DNA of 64,000 bases, taken from NCBI RefSeq assembly GCF_009730915.1, contig NC_052494.1, positions 930,001-994,000 on the forward strand, read 5' to 3'. Below the pieces are notes generated by a model. It did no database searches. It had not been told where the DNA came from and was given only the letters and a program-made list of their open reading frames with translations. Source of the stretch: Dioscorea cayenensis subsp. rotundata (taxonomy: Eukaryota > Streptophyta > Magnoliopsida > Dioscoreales > Dioscoreaceae). Below, in pieces: positions 13,855-24,900 of this stretch (its first letter is position 1; each line of letters starts with the position of its first letter). The translations under genes were made by a program, and so were the position numbers.

Positions 13855-13966
13855 CGTGATGCATCCCTTCAGCCTTAATCTTAGCAGTGTTTCGACCAAC
13901 AAGTTTTGCAAAAATCCAATCAACCTCTCACTCTCCAGCCAGCTACTCAGAAGCCTCGCGCCCCTC
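13855..13966 (-). pseudogene. ATM: ATM-like exon 2 with one-base frameshift
   Basis: The exon is bounded by an acceptor CAG just above 13966 and a donor GT after 13855. The first half reads ARLLSSWLESERLIGF. The second half, KLVGRNTAKIKAEG, matches ATM only in another frame. The switch falls at an A5 run (T5 in the coding strand) at 13910-13914. The exon is 112 nt, whereas the flanking phases need 113, which independently supports a one-base loss. Confidence 0.72.
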
Positions 13967-14076
13967 CTGGATACCATCAACACAATAACAGATACATGCA
14001 TAAAAAAAGAATGAGAAAACAAGAAACAAATCAAAGGCAATGGAAAGATAGAATTAGGGTTTAAGAGAGGCATAAG

Positions 14077-14144
14077 TCTCGGATCTTGGCTTTGTCTGAA
14101 GAAAGCTTGGAAATGACATCCTGAACATCACTGAAGCTTGCCAT
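14077..14144 (-). CDS. ATM: ATM-like exon 1 (start codon; altered donor site)
   Basis: The exon starts at ATG 14144-14142 and runs 68 nt: 22 codons plus GA. It encodes the conserved N-terminal motif DVQDVISKLSSDKAK, close to the first residues of plant ATM. The next exon begins with one G that would complete a GAG codon, so the phase fits an exon end at 14077. The expected donor GT at 14076-14075 reads CT on the minus strand, and no GT occurs nearby, so normal splicing would be lost. The call rests on matching codon phase with exon 2. Confidence 0.7.
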
Positions 14145-14380
14145 AGATCTCAAATAGAGCTCAGGCGATCATCGATGATATCAGGGCTTAGGGTTTCGAG
14201 GACCGGCGAGAGAGCGAAAGAGAGAGAGAGAGAGAAGCGAGAAGGGCGGGAAGTGTTGGAAAAGAGGAACTCGGGAACAGAACGTTGTCCTCGTTCCCAT
14301 ATATATAGACATTGTTAGCGGATTCGGTAATAATATCTAAATCCGAATCCAATATACAACGGTTAAATATATAATAATGA

Positions 14381-14413
<33 letters not shown>

Positions 14414-14922
14414 TAGCGGATTCGAGTAATAATCGCTAAATCCGAATCCAATATTCACAACGGTTACAAATCAATATGATTTGATATAATGAAGATCCCT
14501 ATTTATAATAAAGGTATGTTTCCACAAATATATATATATATATATCATATATTTTATTAAAAAAATTCAAATGTTTAAATATTGTGATGAATGATGATGA
14601 AGATCTAATTCATAACGGGTTAAAGATGGATGTAAATGGATTCGAGTGACATTACTTATATATATATATATATACTTACCTAGATTTGAAATCTATGGAC
14701 GTTTTAAATCTTGGGATTTCGGATCATCATCCAAATTAGGTTGATTATCTATATAAACATCGATACATCTTTTTACATTGCTCACGATCATCGAGATAAC
14801 TACTTTGTAGAGCGCGGTTTCTACTGCGTACAGAATCTGAGTCCGATACCATCCGATTTGGCTATTATGCGACATCCTGGATTTGAAATCTCAGGACGTC
14901 CCTAGATGATGAGTCCTCTATA

Positions 14923-14978
<56 letters not shown>

Positions 14979-15984
14979 CATTTGAATTCAAATACCAAGG
15001 TTAAAAGATTATGTAAATATGTACATTCAAATGAGTTTGTTGTAATAATAACAAATATCTCATTACAATCCGAGGTTAAAAGAAATAATAATTATTGTAA
15101 TGGAATTTTATTTGTGTTTAATTAAACATTATATACCAATTCCAATGTAAAATTAATATTTTTTGCATATTCATATTCTTATATCTGTTCTTTTTCCCCT
15201 TTATATATTTAGGCATTTTTCCTTTTAAATATTTTTTTCCTCAAATTTTTAATTTTATATTTATGACCCACGTTTATTCATGCATTTCCTCATTTTTCTT
15301 TTTATGTTGATCCATACTCTGATTAGATCAATGTCTGTGTTTCTGTTTATATTGATGCTAGCTCACTGAACTATTTAGCTATTTTAGGACATAATGTGAA
15401 TCAATTTGATTAAAATGATAACAATAATATATCTTCTGAACTTAGTTGAGATCACATTAATTGAGGAGAATTAACAAATACCAAAAACAAAATATGTCCC
15501 AAATGATTCTGAAAGTTGTTAGTTAACTAAATAACATATAATCTAATTCTATTATTTTATGACATAAAATTGTCATTATGTGCTTAGATAGCTCACCGTA
15601 GTTGAACAAAATTGGATCAGAGGCTCATGGAATTAGCATGATAGTGTGTGTGTGTGTGTGTCTATGAAGTATAAAAATTTTAAATTGATTCTAAAACTTT
15701 AAGGATTTAAAAATCAAATGATTAAGAAGAGAAACAGAGAGGATTTGAATATGAAAATAGGATTTATTACTGAAGAATATTTCAGATAACCATATGATAG
15801 TTTTTGTGAAAAATAAATAAATAAAGCTTCACACTTGCAAAAGAGATTAGTATTTTGCAATAATATATAATAATTTGATAAAGACAAATCAAAAGTGTCT
15901 ACACCAATCTAACAAAATGGTACTTCTTCAGATAATGTCAGAATGAGATCCAAATGTATCTGATAGAACCTGATCATGTATCCT
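14145..15984. promoter_or_regulatory. upstream region of the ATM-like gene; AT microsatellites
   Basis: Just upstream of the ATM-like ATG lie a GA-rich tract (14,219-14,240) and, on the minus strand, a TATA-like CTATATATATGG near 14,298-14,309. AAACCCTAA telo-box-type motifs occur on the minus strand near 14,057 and 14,190. A 98-bp-offset repeat follows: the blocks starting at about 14,314 and 14,412 both begin GTTAGCGGATTCG and contain ATCCGAATCC. AT dinucleotide tracts lie at about 14,381-14,406 and 14,921-14,974, and a GT tract at about 15,643-15,660. No gene is evident up to 15,984. Confidence 0.5.
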
Positions 15985-16403
15985 TTAGATTAGAGAGTTT
16001 CCTTCCAAAATCTGACAGACCGATCGTTTCCGCATGAAACGAATGCAGCCTCTAGTCGGAGAGTGCTCGAGCCAGCGTGGTGCGCCGATGTGATTGGACG
16101 GCCACCGGGACACTTTCTCTGCTGTAAGTGTATCCCAAACCACAACCTGCATTATGGTTGGAATTAGCAAAATAGTATGCAATCTTAAATTTCAGGAGGT
16201 TCAGAACAAAGAAATGCAACCAAACCTCATTGCTTGATTCATCTACTGATATAATAAAATCTTCGGATTCATTAAAAATAGCCTGCAATGCAACCAAAAG
16301 CAGCAAAAATGATGTTGTCTGATTATCCTTAAGAAAACTAAAGCAGAAAAACCGAAAAGCCAGTTCACTAACTTGACAGCGTAATTGAGTGTGAACTGCA
16401 CCA
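15985..16403 (-). pseudogene. WD40-repeat protein gene, 3' exons only, with frameshift
   Basis: Three exons are visible on the minus strand. One runs from the gap edge to 16,373 (GAVHTQLRCQ). One at 16,282-16,226 reads AIFNESEDFIISVDESSNE, 19 codons with perfect splice sites. The last, from 16,146, reads VVVWDTLTAEKVSRWPSNH and GAPRWLEHSPT. A WD repeat ending (SCGNDRSVRFWKETL, then stop) follows only after a frame change: one extra base near 16,050-16,056 puts the intact-looking end out of frame. As written, translation continues to a stop at 15,985-15,987. The rest of the gene lies in the gap or is missing. The WD subfamily is not recognised. Confidence 0.65.
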
Positions 16404-17403
16404 NNNNNNNNNNNNNNNNNNNNNNNNNNNNNNNNNNNNNNNNNNNNNNNNNNNNNNNNNNNNNNNNNNNNNNNNNNNNNNNNNNNNNNNNNNNNNNNNN
16501 NNNNNNNNNNNNNNNNNNNNNNNNNNNNNNNNNNNNNNNNNNNNNNNNNNNNNNNNNNNNNNNNNNNNNNNNNNNNNNNNNNNNNNNNNNNNNNNNNNNN
16601 NNNNNNNNNNNNNNNNNNNNNNNNNNNNNNNNNNNNNNNNNNNNNNNNNNNNNNNNNNNNNNNNNNNNNNNNNNNNNNNNNNNNNNNNNNNNNNNNNNNN
16701 NNNNNNNNNNNNNNNNNNNNNNNNNNNNNNNNNNNNNNNNNNNNNNNNNNNNNNNNNNNNNNNNNNNNNNNNNNNNNNNNNNNNNNNNNNNNNNNNNNNN
16801 NNNNNNNNNNNNNNNNNNNNNNNNNNNNNNNNNNNNNNNNNNNNNNNNNNNNNNNNNNNNNNNNNNNNNNNNNNNNNNNNNNNNNNNNNNNNNNNNNNNN
16901 NNNNNNNNNNNNNNNNNNNNNNNNNNNNNNNNNNNNNNNNNNNNNNNNNNNNNNNNNNNNNNNNNNNNNNNNNNNNNNNNNNNNNNNNNNNNNNNNNNNN
17001 NNNNNNNNNNNNNNNNNNNNNNNNNNNNNNNNNNNNNNNNNNNNNNNNNNNNNNNNNNNNNNNNNNNNNNNNNNNNNNNNNNNNNNNNNNNNNNNNNNNN
17101 NNNNNNNNNNNNNNNNNNNNNNNNNNNNNNNNNNNNNNNNNNNNNNNNNNNNNNNNNNNNNNNNNNNNNNNNNNNNNNNNNNNNNNNNNNNNNNNNNNNN
17201 NNNNNNNNNNNNNNNNNNNNNNNNNNNNNNNNNNNNNNNNNNNNNNNNNNNNNNNNNNNNNNNNNNNNNNNNNNNNNNNNNNNNNNNNNNNNNNNNNNNN
17301 NNNNNNNNNNNNNNNNNNNNNNNNNNNNNNNNNNNNNNNNNNNNNNNNNNNNNNNNNNNNNNNNNNNNNNNNNNNNNNNNNNNNNNNNNNNNNNNNNNNN
17401 NNN
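16404..17403. other. assembly gap of exactly 1,000 N
   Basis: The run of N has a round length, typical of a fixed-size scaffold gap rather than a measured distance. It separates the WD40 exons from the copia element. Any open frame crossing it is an artefact. Confidence 0.99.
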
Positions 17404-19687
17404 GAGCATAAGTAGGACAACCAAATATACGCAATCCAGAATAATCAGAGGGTTTACTGGACCATACCCCTTGAGGAGTTTTCAAATCAATTGCAGTTGA
17501 TGGAGATCTATTCACCAGATAACAAGCAGTGTTAACTGCTTCAGCCCAAAATTGCTTAGAGAGGCCAGCACTTAATCGCATGCATCGAGCACGCTGTAAG
17601 AGTGTTTAGTTCATGTGTTTTGCAACTCTATTTTGCTGTGGTGTATGCCGTACAATGTGGTGCCTCACTATACCTTCTTTCTTGCAAAACTCATCAAATG
17701 GTTTATTACAAAATTCCAAACCATTATCTGTTCTGAGTGTCTTGACTTTTTTTCCTATCCGCTTTTCAACTATAGTCTTCCACTACTTGAACCGCCCAAA
17801 CACCTCATCCTTTGATCTCAGAAAATATACCCATATCTTTCTAAAATAATTGTCAATGAAACTAACGAAGCACCTGCATCTTCCATGAGACTCAACTGGA
17901 GAGGGACGTCACAAATCTGAATGAATATAATCAAGAATACCAATTGAAGTGTGCTTTCCAGAACTGAATTTCACCCTGCACTGCTTTCCCATAACACAAG
18001 TCTCACAAAATCTTAATTTCTTAGTTTCTGCACCACCCAACAATCTTTGTTTGCTCAGCATTGCAAGGCCCTTCTCACTCATGTGACCCAGTCTGTAATG
18101 CCATAATTATGTTCTATCATCATACTGCTCCGAGGAATGAGATACAACCATTGTTCTCATCATTGAATTGCCCATCAATAAGTAAATACCATGTTGCAAT
18201 CTACCCTTCATGCCTACCAAAGCACTCTTAGAAACTCTCAACTGCTCACCATCACCAGAGAAACTGTACCCCTGTTTTGCTAGAGTACCAATAGCAATCA
18301 AGTTCTTGCATCGACCAGGAACTTACCATACATCAAATGTTCTGACTATTCTATTATACATCTTGAGCTGCACAGAACCACTGCCTTCAACACTAAGCTC
18401 CTCATCATCACCCAAATGCACACTATCCTTCTAATCCTTGAAAGAAGTGAACAATTCCTTTGAGAATGTCATATGATAAGATGCTCCAGTATCCAAGACC
18501 CAAGTATTTGCAAAACCTGAAATACTGTCAGTCAAAACATCACTTCCCATGCCTTCATCAGAACTATCAAATGCTACTTCATCATAATCTTGCATCACTG
18601 TAATTCCTTTCTGCACTACAGATGCACTGGCATTACTATTTGATTCTTTATTCTCATTTCCCTTCTTCCTCTGTGGGCAATCCTTCCTGAAGTAACCTTG
18701 TTCTTTACAGAAAAAACAATGTAATCCTCCAGGTCTCGATTTGGAACGTGATTTTTCCCTATTCCTGCCATCCCGTTCCTTGATTTTGCCTTTGCTAACA
18801 ATCAAACCTGCTTATGCACCATCTTCTTTGGAACCAGAAACCTTCCATTTCAATTCCTTAAACTGCTTAGCATCCTTCACATCGCTAACAGAAATACTGT
18901 CTCTACCATATAGCATAGTATCAGCAAAATTCTCATATGAATTTGGCAAGGAACATAAGAGGATGATAGCTTAATCCTCATCATCAATTTTAACACCAAC
19001 ACCTTGTAGATCTAGAATAATCCGGTTAAAATTGTCAAGATGATCTTTCACCTGCATATTCTCTGTCATTCGCAAGTTATATACACGCTGCTTTTGATAT
19101 AATCGGTTGGTTAGGGATTTCTTCTGAAACTTGCTTTCCAGCTTCTTCCATAATCTTGCCGCAATTGTTTCATCAATAAACTCTCGCAAGACTTCATCAG
19201 TTAAACTCAAAAAAATAGCGCTATGCGCCTTTACCAAAATCTCTGCCTTCTTCTCCACCTTCAACTCCGCTGGTAATTTTCCTTCTCCTTCCAATGCTGC
19301 CGCACATCCCTGCTAAACCAGAATCGGCTTCATCTTGATCTTCCACAAAGTGAAATCATTCGATCCATTAAACTTTTCAATTTCGAATTTATGAGAGGCC
19401 ATCCTTTCAGCAAACCCAGAAACCTTAAATTCAAATTTTAATTCAAGGAATCTTGCTCTGATGCCACTTGTTATGCCAAACACAGCAATAATATGGAGAA
19501 AAACAAAAGAAAAATAGTAACACACAGAGATTTACGTATGTGATAGAGATTTCTTATTCTTCTCTTTCAACAGAAAAAACTCATATGGACGATACAGAAA
19601 AAACCCTATATATATCCAAATTAAAATAAAATAATTTAACCCACAATGGATCAGTCTGTTGGGCAGGCCCAAGCCAAAAGCCCAACA
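17404..19687 (-). mobile_element. Ty1/copia retrotransposon, 5' LTR to integrase, decayed
   Basis: On the minus strand the order is 5' LTR, primer-binding site, gag, zinc knuckle, protease, pre-integrase and integrase. The gag start reads MASHKFEIEKFNGSNDF. The zinc knuckle is CFFCKEQGYFRKDC. The protease has WVLDTGASYHMT. The pre-integrase has LWHYRLGHMSEKGL. Integrase text near the gap includes FWAEAVNTACYLVNRSP. Single in-frame stops interrupt the reading frame (for example near 19,313, 18,971, 18,431 and 18,330), with few frame changes. The 3' half and 3' LTR would lie in the gap or are lost. Confidence 0.9.
19469..19687 (-). repeat. 5' LTR of the copia element (219 bp)
   Basis: The segment is bounded by TGTT and AACA inverted ends (minus strand TGTTGGGCTTTTGG to TGGCATAACA). 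On the internal side a GGCATCAGAGC-type primer-binding site follows at once, the usual tRNA-iMet site of copia elements. A partner LTR is not visible. Confidence 0.8.
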
Positions 19688-20387
19688 CAGATCTTCATTG
19701 AATTTTCTAATTTATGGTTAACTCCCTAAATTCGTGTCGAGTCATAATTTGGATAGGGTTACCATCACAATCAAATTCAAGGCATCACAACCATTCACAA
19801 ACACCTTAGATTCATAGGTTTGGATGACAGTCTTCCATTAAAAAAGAAAAAAAAAAAAGCAAAAATAAGAGTAATTAGAATTTGAGAATAGAACATTCTC
19901 ACCAGAGTTACAATTATTGTAGAAATTGAGAGAACTCAAAAGCTAGGAAACCAAATGAACAGAAAGAAAGATAACCATCCCTGTTCCCAATTCTTTTGAG
20001 AGAAACCAGGGCCTTATAATTCCCAAGATCAAGCTGCCTTCTCTTTCTACGTTTCTTCTTTTTTATGGTTCTTCTCTGCCGGTATGATGAAACTGCGAAG
20101 CCTAAAACTTATCCTCCTCTCCCTACTGTCTTACCGACATGTGTCACTGATTTTTCCATCGGTCATGTGCTCGCCGTGCTCCTTTGCATTAATGTAACCC
20201 TTGTTGACCACATTGACTGCCAATGTAACATCCAACTTGTTTGATCAATAAATTAATTTCAAATAGTAAAATTTAGTCTTAATAAATAAAAAACAAGTAT
20301 TGGCTTGTTAATGTAAAGTTAAGACGACTCTTTATGCAAGTGTAATAAAATGTAAGTATATAAAATATGCTCGATATTAATTAAGGG

Positions 20388-21337
20388 GTTGTTTGGATGG
20401 GCTTATTTTATGCTCAGAAGTGTTTTTTTATAAGTTAAGCACTTCTGGGTTTTAAAAAACATATTTGTTTGGGCAGAAGCAAAAATTGATAAAAAAGCAG
20501 AAAAACAGTTTTTTTTCAAAAGCTAGCAATGTGGTGCTTTTGAAAAAAACACTTCTTAAAAGCTGTTATGGAGGTTGGTAAATTACTAAGTTACCCTTAT
20601 CAAATAGAGGAATGACTATGTTTTTATACTTTTTGTTTATTAGTGTTAGTATATTATTATTATTAGTAATAGTATTATTATTATTAAATAGTATTAGTAT
20701 TAGTGTATTAGTACATTTATATATTTTGTATTAGTATTAATATTACTATTAGTGTTAGTATTATTATTATTATTATTAGTTTATTAGTATTAGTATTAGT
20801 ATATTATTATTAGTACAATTGTATATTATTATTAATACATTTGTACATTTGTGTATTTGTATTAGTATTATATTACTATTAGTGTTAGTATTAGTATTTT
20901 TATTAATATATTAGTATTAGTATATTAATATATTAATATATTAGTATTTGTATTATTATTAGTATTAGTATTAGTATTCGTACATTTGTATATTTGTATT
21001 AGATTAGTTTTAATATTAGTATATTAGTGTTAGTATTAGTATTAGTATTAGTATTACTATTAGTATATTAGATTATTATTAGTATTAGTATATTTGTATT
21101 TGTGTTAGTTTTATTATTAGTATTAATATTAGTATATTAGTGTTAGTAATAGTATGTTAGTATATTAGTATCAATATATTACTATTTATATTTGTGTTTG
21201 TATTATTATTAGTATATTAGTATTAGTATTAGTATATTAGTATTATTATTAGTGTTTATTATAATAATTCAATGAATACTTATTTTAGTAATTTGATATT
21301 GAAAAAAAGTCTTTTTAAGAATGCACATCCAAACAAC
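20388..21337. mobile_element. stretch bounded by short inverted repeats with a TTAGTA-rich core
   Basis: GTTGTTTGGATG at 20,388-20,399 is matched by its exact reverse complement at 21,326-21,337. Between them, about 20,640-21,260 is built almost entirely from variants of ATTAGT, TATTAG and ATT. No coding sequence is seen. A non-autonomous DNA element is plausible, because this type of end is common in plant MITE-like repeats, but no clear target-site duplication was found. Confidence 0.5.
20640..21260. repeat. ATTAGT/ATTATT low-complexity array
   Basis: About 620 bp of imperfect hexamer and trinucleotide repeats (TATTAG, TAGTAT, ATTATT) with a few longer words such as ACATTTGTAT recurring. 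It is strongly strand-asymmetric: T, A and G with almost no C on the plus strand. Confidence 0.9.
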
Positions 21338-21669
21338 TTTATATATATAAAGTATTTTTGAATTAACTTATCTAAATATATAAAATATTGAAAAACACTT
21401 AATTTACTCTAAAAAATATTTTTTTTTAAAAGCCATTATATTAAATTAAAAAAAAAGGTATTTTTTTCAATTTAAATTAATCCTGACAAGGCCTAATAGT
21501 ATGTTGGAAAAAATGTTTGTCATAAATTTTATTTTAATGAAAAGGTTTATTAATAAAAATGTTTGGTTTACTTTGTAAATATGATTTTTGCAAGAGAGTT
21601 ATTTAAAGCCTCTATAACTTAACTTAAATCATTTTAATAGCACGGGCTTGAAAATCATCCCAATCTCCA

Positions 21670-21916
21670 AAGGAAGATCGTCAATTCTCTCGGCCCATCA
21701 AGCCGCCACCAGTCGACGCCGCTGCCCGGCGCTCCGGCCAACAGTGAGCCGAGCTCGAGCTCGAGGTCGGCCAGATCCCCTTTCCCTTGTTTGAAACCCC
21801 ATCCTGGTTCTTCTCTTTTTTTGCTATCCAGTAACTTCCCAGCTTCTCCGTCTTCTGGATCGGTAGCCTATCACTGTCAGCGTAAATATCCTATGCTTTC
21901 CACTGTCTTCGGAGGC
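21670..21916 (+). promoter_or_regulatory. 5' leader of the G-alpha gene, with in-frame upstream ATGs
   Basis: A GC-rich stretch precedes the G-alpha start. The reading frame stays open back to an ATG at 21,791, with another at 21,893, both in frame with the canonical start at 21,917. The later start is preferred because it gives the conserved MGSLCSRQ lipidation signal. Confidence 0.55.
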
Positions 21917-24900
21917 ATGGGCTCACTCTGCAGCAGACAAAAGCCTTTGTGTGAGGCTGACACCGAAGAAACCGCAAGGGTGAGTCTTTTTCTACGCCAC
22001 GTTACAGTTTACTTACATAGCAGTATCATCTAGCTCTTAAAAGTTTCATTCTTTCATTAAAGATTAAACCTTCCAAAGGAATTAGAACACCAGGTGGCCG
22101 TCTTATTTCATCCACTTGTTGGATTAATTTCACCTCGGTCTGATTTTTTCAGGCTGCAGAAATTGAGAGGCGCATTACGCAAGAAACAAAAGCTGAGCAG
22201 CACATCCATAAGCTCTTGCTTCTAGGTAAGTTCAATTTTATTCTCTGAAAATTGAACTTCCTTGTCATGCACACATCGTATCTCAAGAGTGAAGATGTTA
22301 TTTGTACAAATTCATTGAATGCACTATACTCTATTGCCTGCTTTAAACCTTCCGATTTTATCAAAACCTCTTTTGGTGTTGACTTGTTAGATCAAAAACC
22401 CGGGTTGTTATCTATTCTTTCCTATTGTAGACTTTTCTTAGTTTACAACACATTGTCAGATGGTCAGGGTTATTTTGCCTTTGGCTTGTTGGATAATCTT
22501 GGTGCAAGGTTCATCATGTCAGCTTATTGTTCAGAAGTAACCTTAGTACTGAACTCTGCATTTATTTAAACCAATGTGATTCCTTTGTCAATTGAGTCCC
22601 ATCAGCTTTACATCTCTGAAGATCAGATTGTTTTTAATTTCAACATTGATTAGCTGACGCTCAAGTATAAGGCCATCACACACGTATCCATACTTTCGCT
22701 CCTATCCTCTAAAGCCTGTATTTATTTGTCTGTTCATGCTCTGTTTCTCTTTCTTTATTACAAGCTCTCTATTATCTTGTCAAAGTTTGTTGATGGTTTC
22801 CTGGTTTCCCCTTGCAGGTGCGGGAGAATCAGGGAAATCTACTATATTTAAGCAGGTTGGTGGTTTTAAATTCTTTGTAGATATTGTTCATTTTGACCAA
22901 TCCTGATTATTTATTTTTGTTTTATGCAGATAAAACTTCTCTTTCAAACTGGTTTTTCTGAGGCAGAACTCAGGAGTTATACATCAGTCATTCATGCAAA
23001 TGTCTTTCAGACTATCAAAGTATGCAATGCTAGGAACGGTCTGTTGTTACTATTTAGTGAGCTATAGGGAGTTATGAGGGTCGAGTGCTTGAGAATAAAT
23101 TAAGATAATACATTCTACACTCTTTTCCTAACTTTGTCTTGCTTGGGACTGAACAGGTATTATATGATGGAACAAAGGAGTTGGCCCAAAATGATACCAA
23201 TTCCTCGAAGTATGTTGTATCACTTGATAATAAGGTCTGCATCCTCATTAGCATTTATACATTTTAGCTAGCCAACTGTTTTAGGAGATAGGTGACGTTT
23301 TGTTCCTTCAGTTTTTATCTGAAGTTTCTTTGACCAGTTTTCACTTTCATTAATTTTTGCATGTTTAAACTCATAAGATGAAATTATTCTGCAAATAATG
23401 TTGTTTGGTCATGTAAAGCTTGATCTTAGGTTGTTTGTAAAAGCATAATTTTCATGGTATGACTATGAATTTACGTTCTTTATTTTGTTTAATCTTGTTA
23501 CAGATTTGGATTACCTATGATAAATGATTTTGTCTGTGGAGCCAGGAAATTGGAGAAAAGCTGTCTGATATTGGAAGTAGGTGGGATTATCCTTGTCTCA
23601 CTAGAGAGATTGCAAAGGAGATAGAAACTCTATGGAATGACGCTGCCATTCAGGTAGATTTACTTGACGATCATTGCCAATAAGCACCCAGTTTTGTCTG
23701 ATGTTTTTGTGCCTCAGTTGAATTGCGTTCTGTCATCTTGCAGTTGAAATGTTTCTGTAGTTATCAACCTCCTTTATAGCTTGTTGCCTTGAAGTGAATA
23801 CTTTTTCCTGATTTTTTATCCACTTGGGTTGATGGTCACTTGGTTTCACTATTCCAAAAATTTTGATTGTTTATCACACACAAACACATTGAGTTTCTTC
23901 TAATATTGGAAATACAATTTACTGCAGGAAACTTATGCTTGTGGAGGCATGCTTCAAATTCCTGATTGTACTCAATATTTCATGGAAAATTTGGAAAGAT
24001 TTTCTGATGTAAATTATGTCCCCACGAAGGTTAGCTATCATCGACCGTTTTCTCCCTCTTAATAATTTCATTGTTTTCATTTTGACAGCATAAGTTTTCT
24101 GCCTTCATTTGAGAATTTCATCCATCATTTTCCAATATTCTGCTTCATAGTGAAAAAGGATATAGCTTGTTCTTCAGATGGTGCTTGTTTTTTGTGCATA
24201 TAAAACTTAGTTCTGCGCTTAAGGAATAATATAATTTAAAGGTTAATTTTTTTTCAACATAATTTGTGCTATCAATATATTTGGTGATTAGTAAGAAACT
24301 AATTTTTGATGTGAATTTTGTAAAGTGCTGCATATAAGTTTTTGGATATGGAATGTTAGCAAGTAGGTCTGAAATGATTCTGGATGAAGCAAAGCCATGA
24401 ATAACTCCACTCCATACACATCTTCCAAACCAATAATTGTTACATCAGGTTATTACCATGTCGTTCCTGTTAATTGGCAGTCTGCAATTCGGTGAAAAAT
24501 GGCTTTGTACAGCCTTAATAGTATTTGAAGTTAGTTGGTCATATCCTTGTCTGCTGACTTTGCTCTAAATGATGTAATATATGATTTATATGTGAATTAG
24601 CTAGATATAATCATCCAGTTGGATTAGTCTGCATTATAGAAAACATGGGATTAGATGCTATTTGTTTATTTACATTTGTGTTTATGAATAACCTAAGTTG
24701 TAGTACACTTTTTTGTTATGTATGCCATCTACTTTGATACTTGCTAAAGAGGGAACTAGCTTTGTGTGTTTTTGTTAACTTTGTCAGTTGTTTTTTCTTG
24801 TAATGGATTTATATCATCTGGAGTTTTGCAGGAAGATGTTCTCTATGCCAGAGTGAGAACATCGGGTGTTGTGGAGATACAATTTAGGTGATCTTTCATT

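Larger units (their letters stand above)
1..14144 (-). pseudogene. ATM: ATM-like checkpoint kinase gene, 5' and central part, probably decayed
   Basis: ATM is a nuclear PI3K-like kinase that responds to DNA double-strand breaks. The minus strand carries exons whose translations match plant ATM as I remember it. The N-terminal exon reads DVQDVISKLSSDKAK. Exon 2 reads LLSSWLESERLIGF, then KLVGRNTAK in another frame. Exon 3 carries AETW and IQCAEDPKFS. Further downstream, exons read QLIDMELDVTDDSKD, KTYEEWVCPLVCSLI and IVLLKAEVAELLFP. The kinase domain would lie beyond position 1 and is not in the window. Exons 1-3, one central exon and a duplicated exon carry lesions (separate entries), while several other exons read cleanly. 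Identity is fairly secure. Whether it is a pseudogene or a mis-assembled functional locus is not settled; introns between the listed exons were not fully resolved. Confidence 0.75.

Noticed and set aside
16052..17581. Long open frames crossing the N block on both strands
   Set aside because: They are open only because the gap translates as unknown residues; they join WD40 text to copia integrase text and are not genes.
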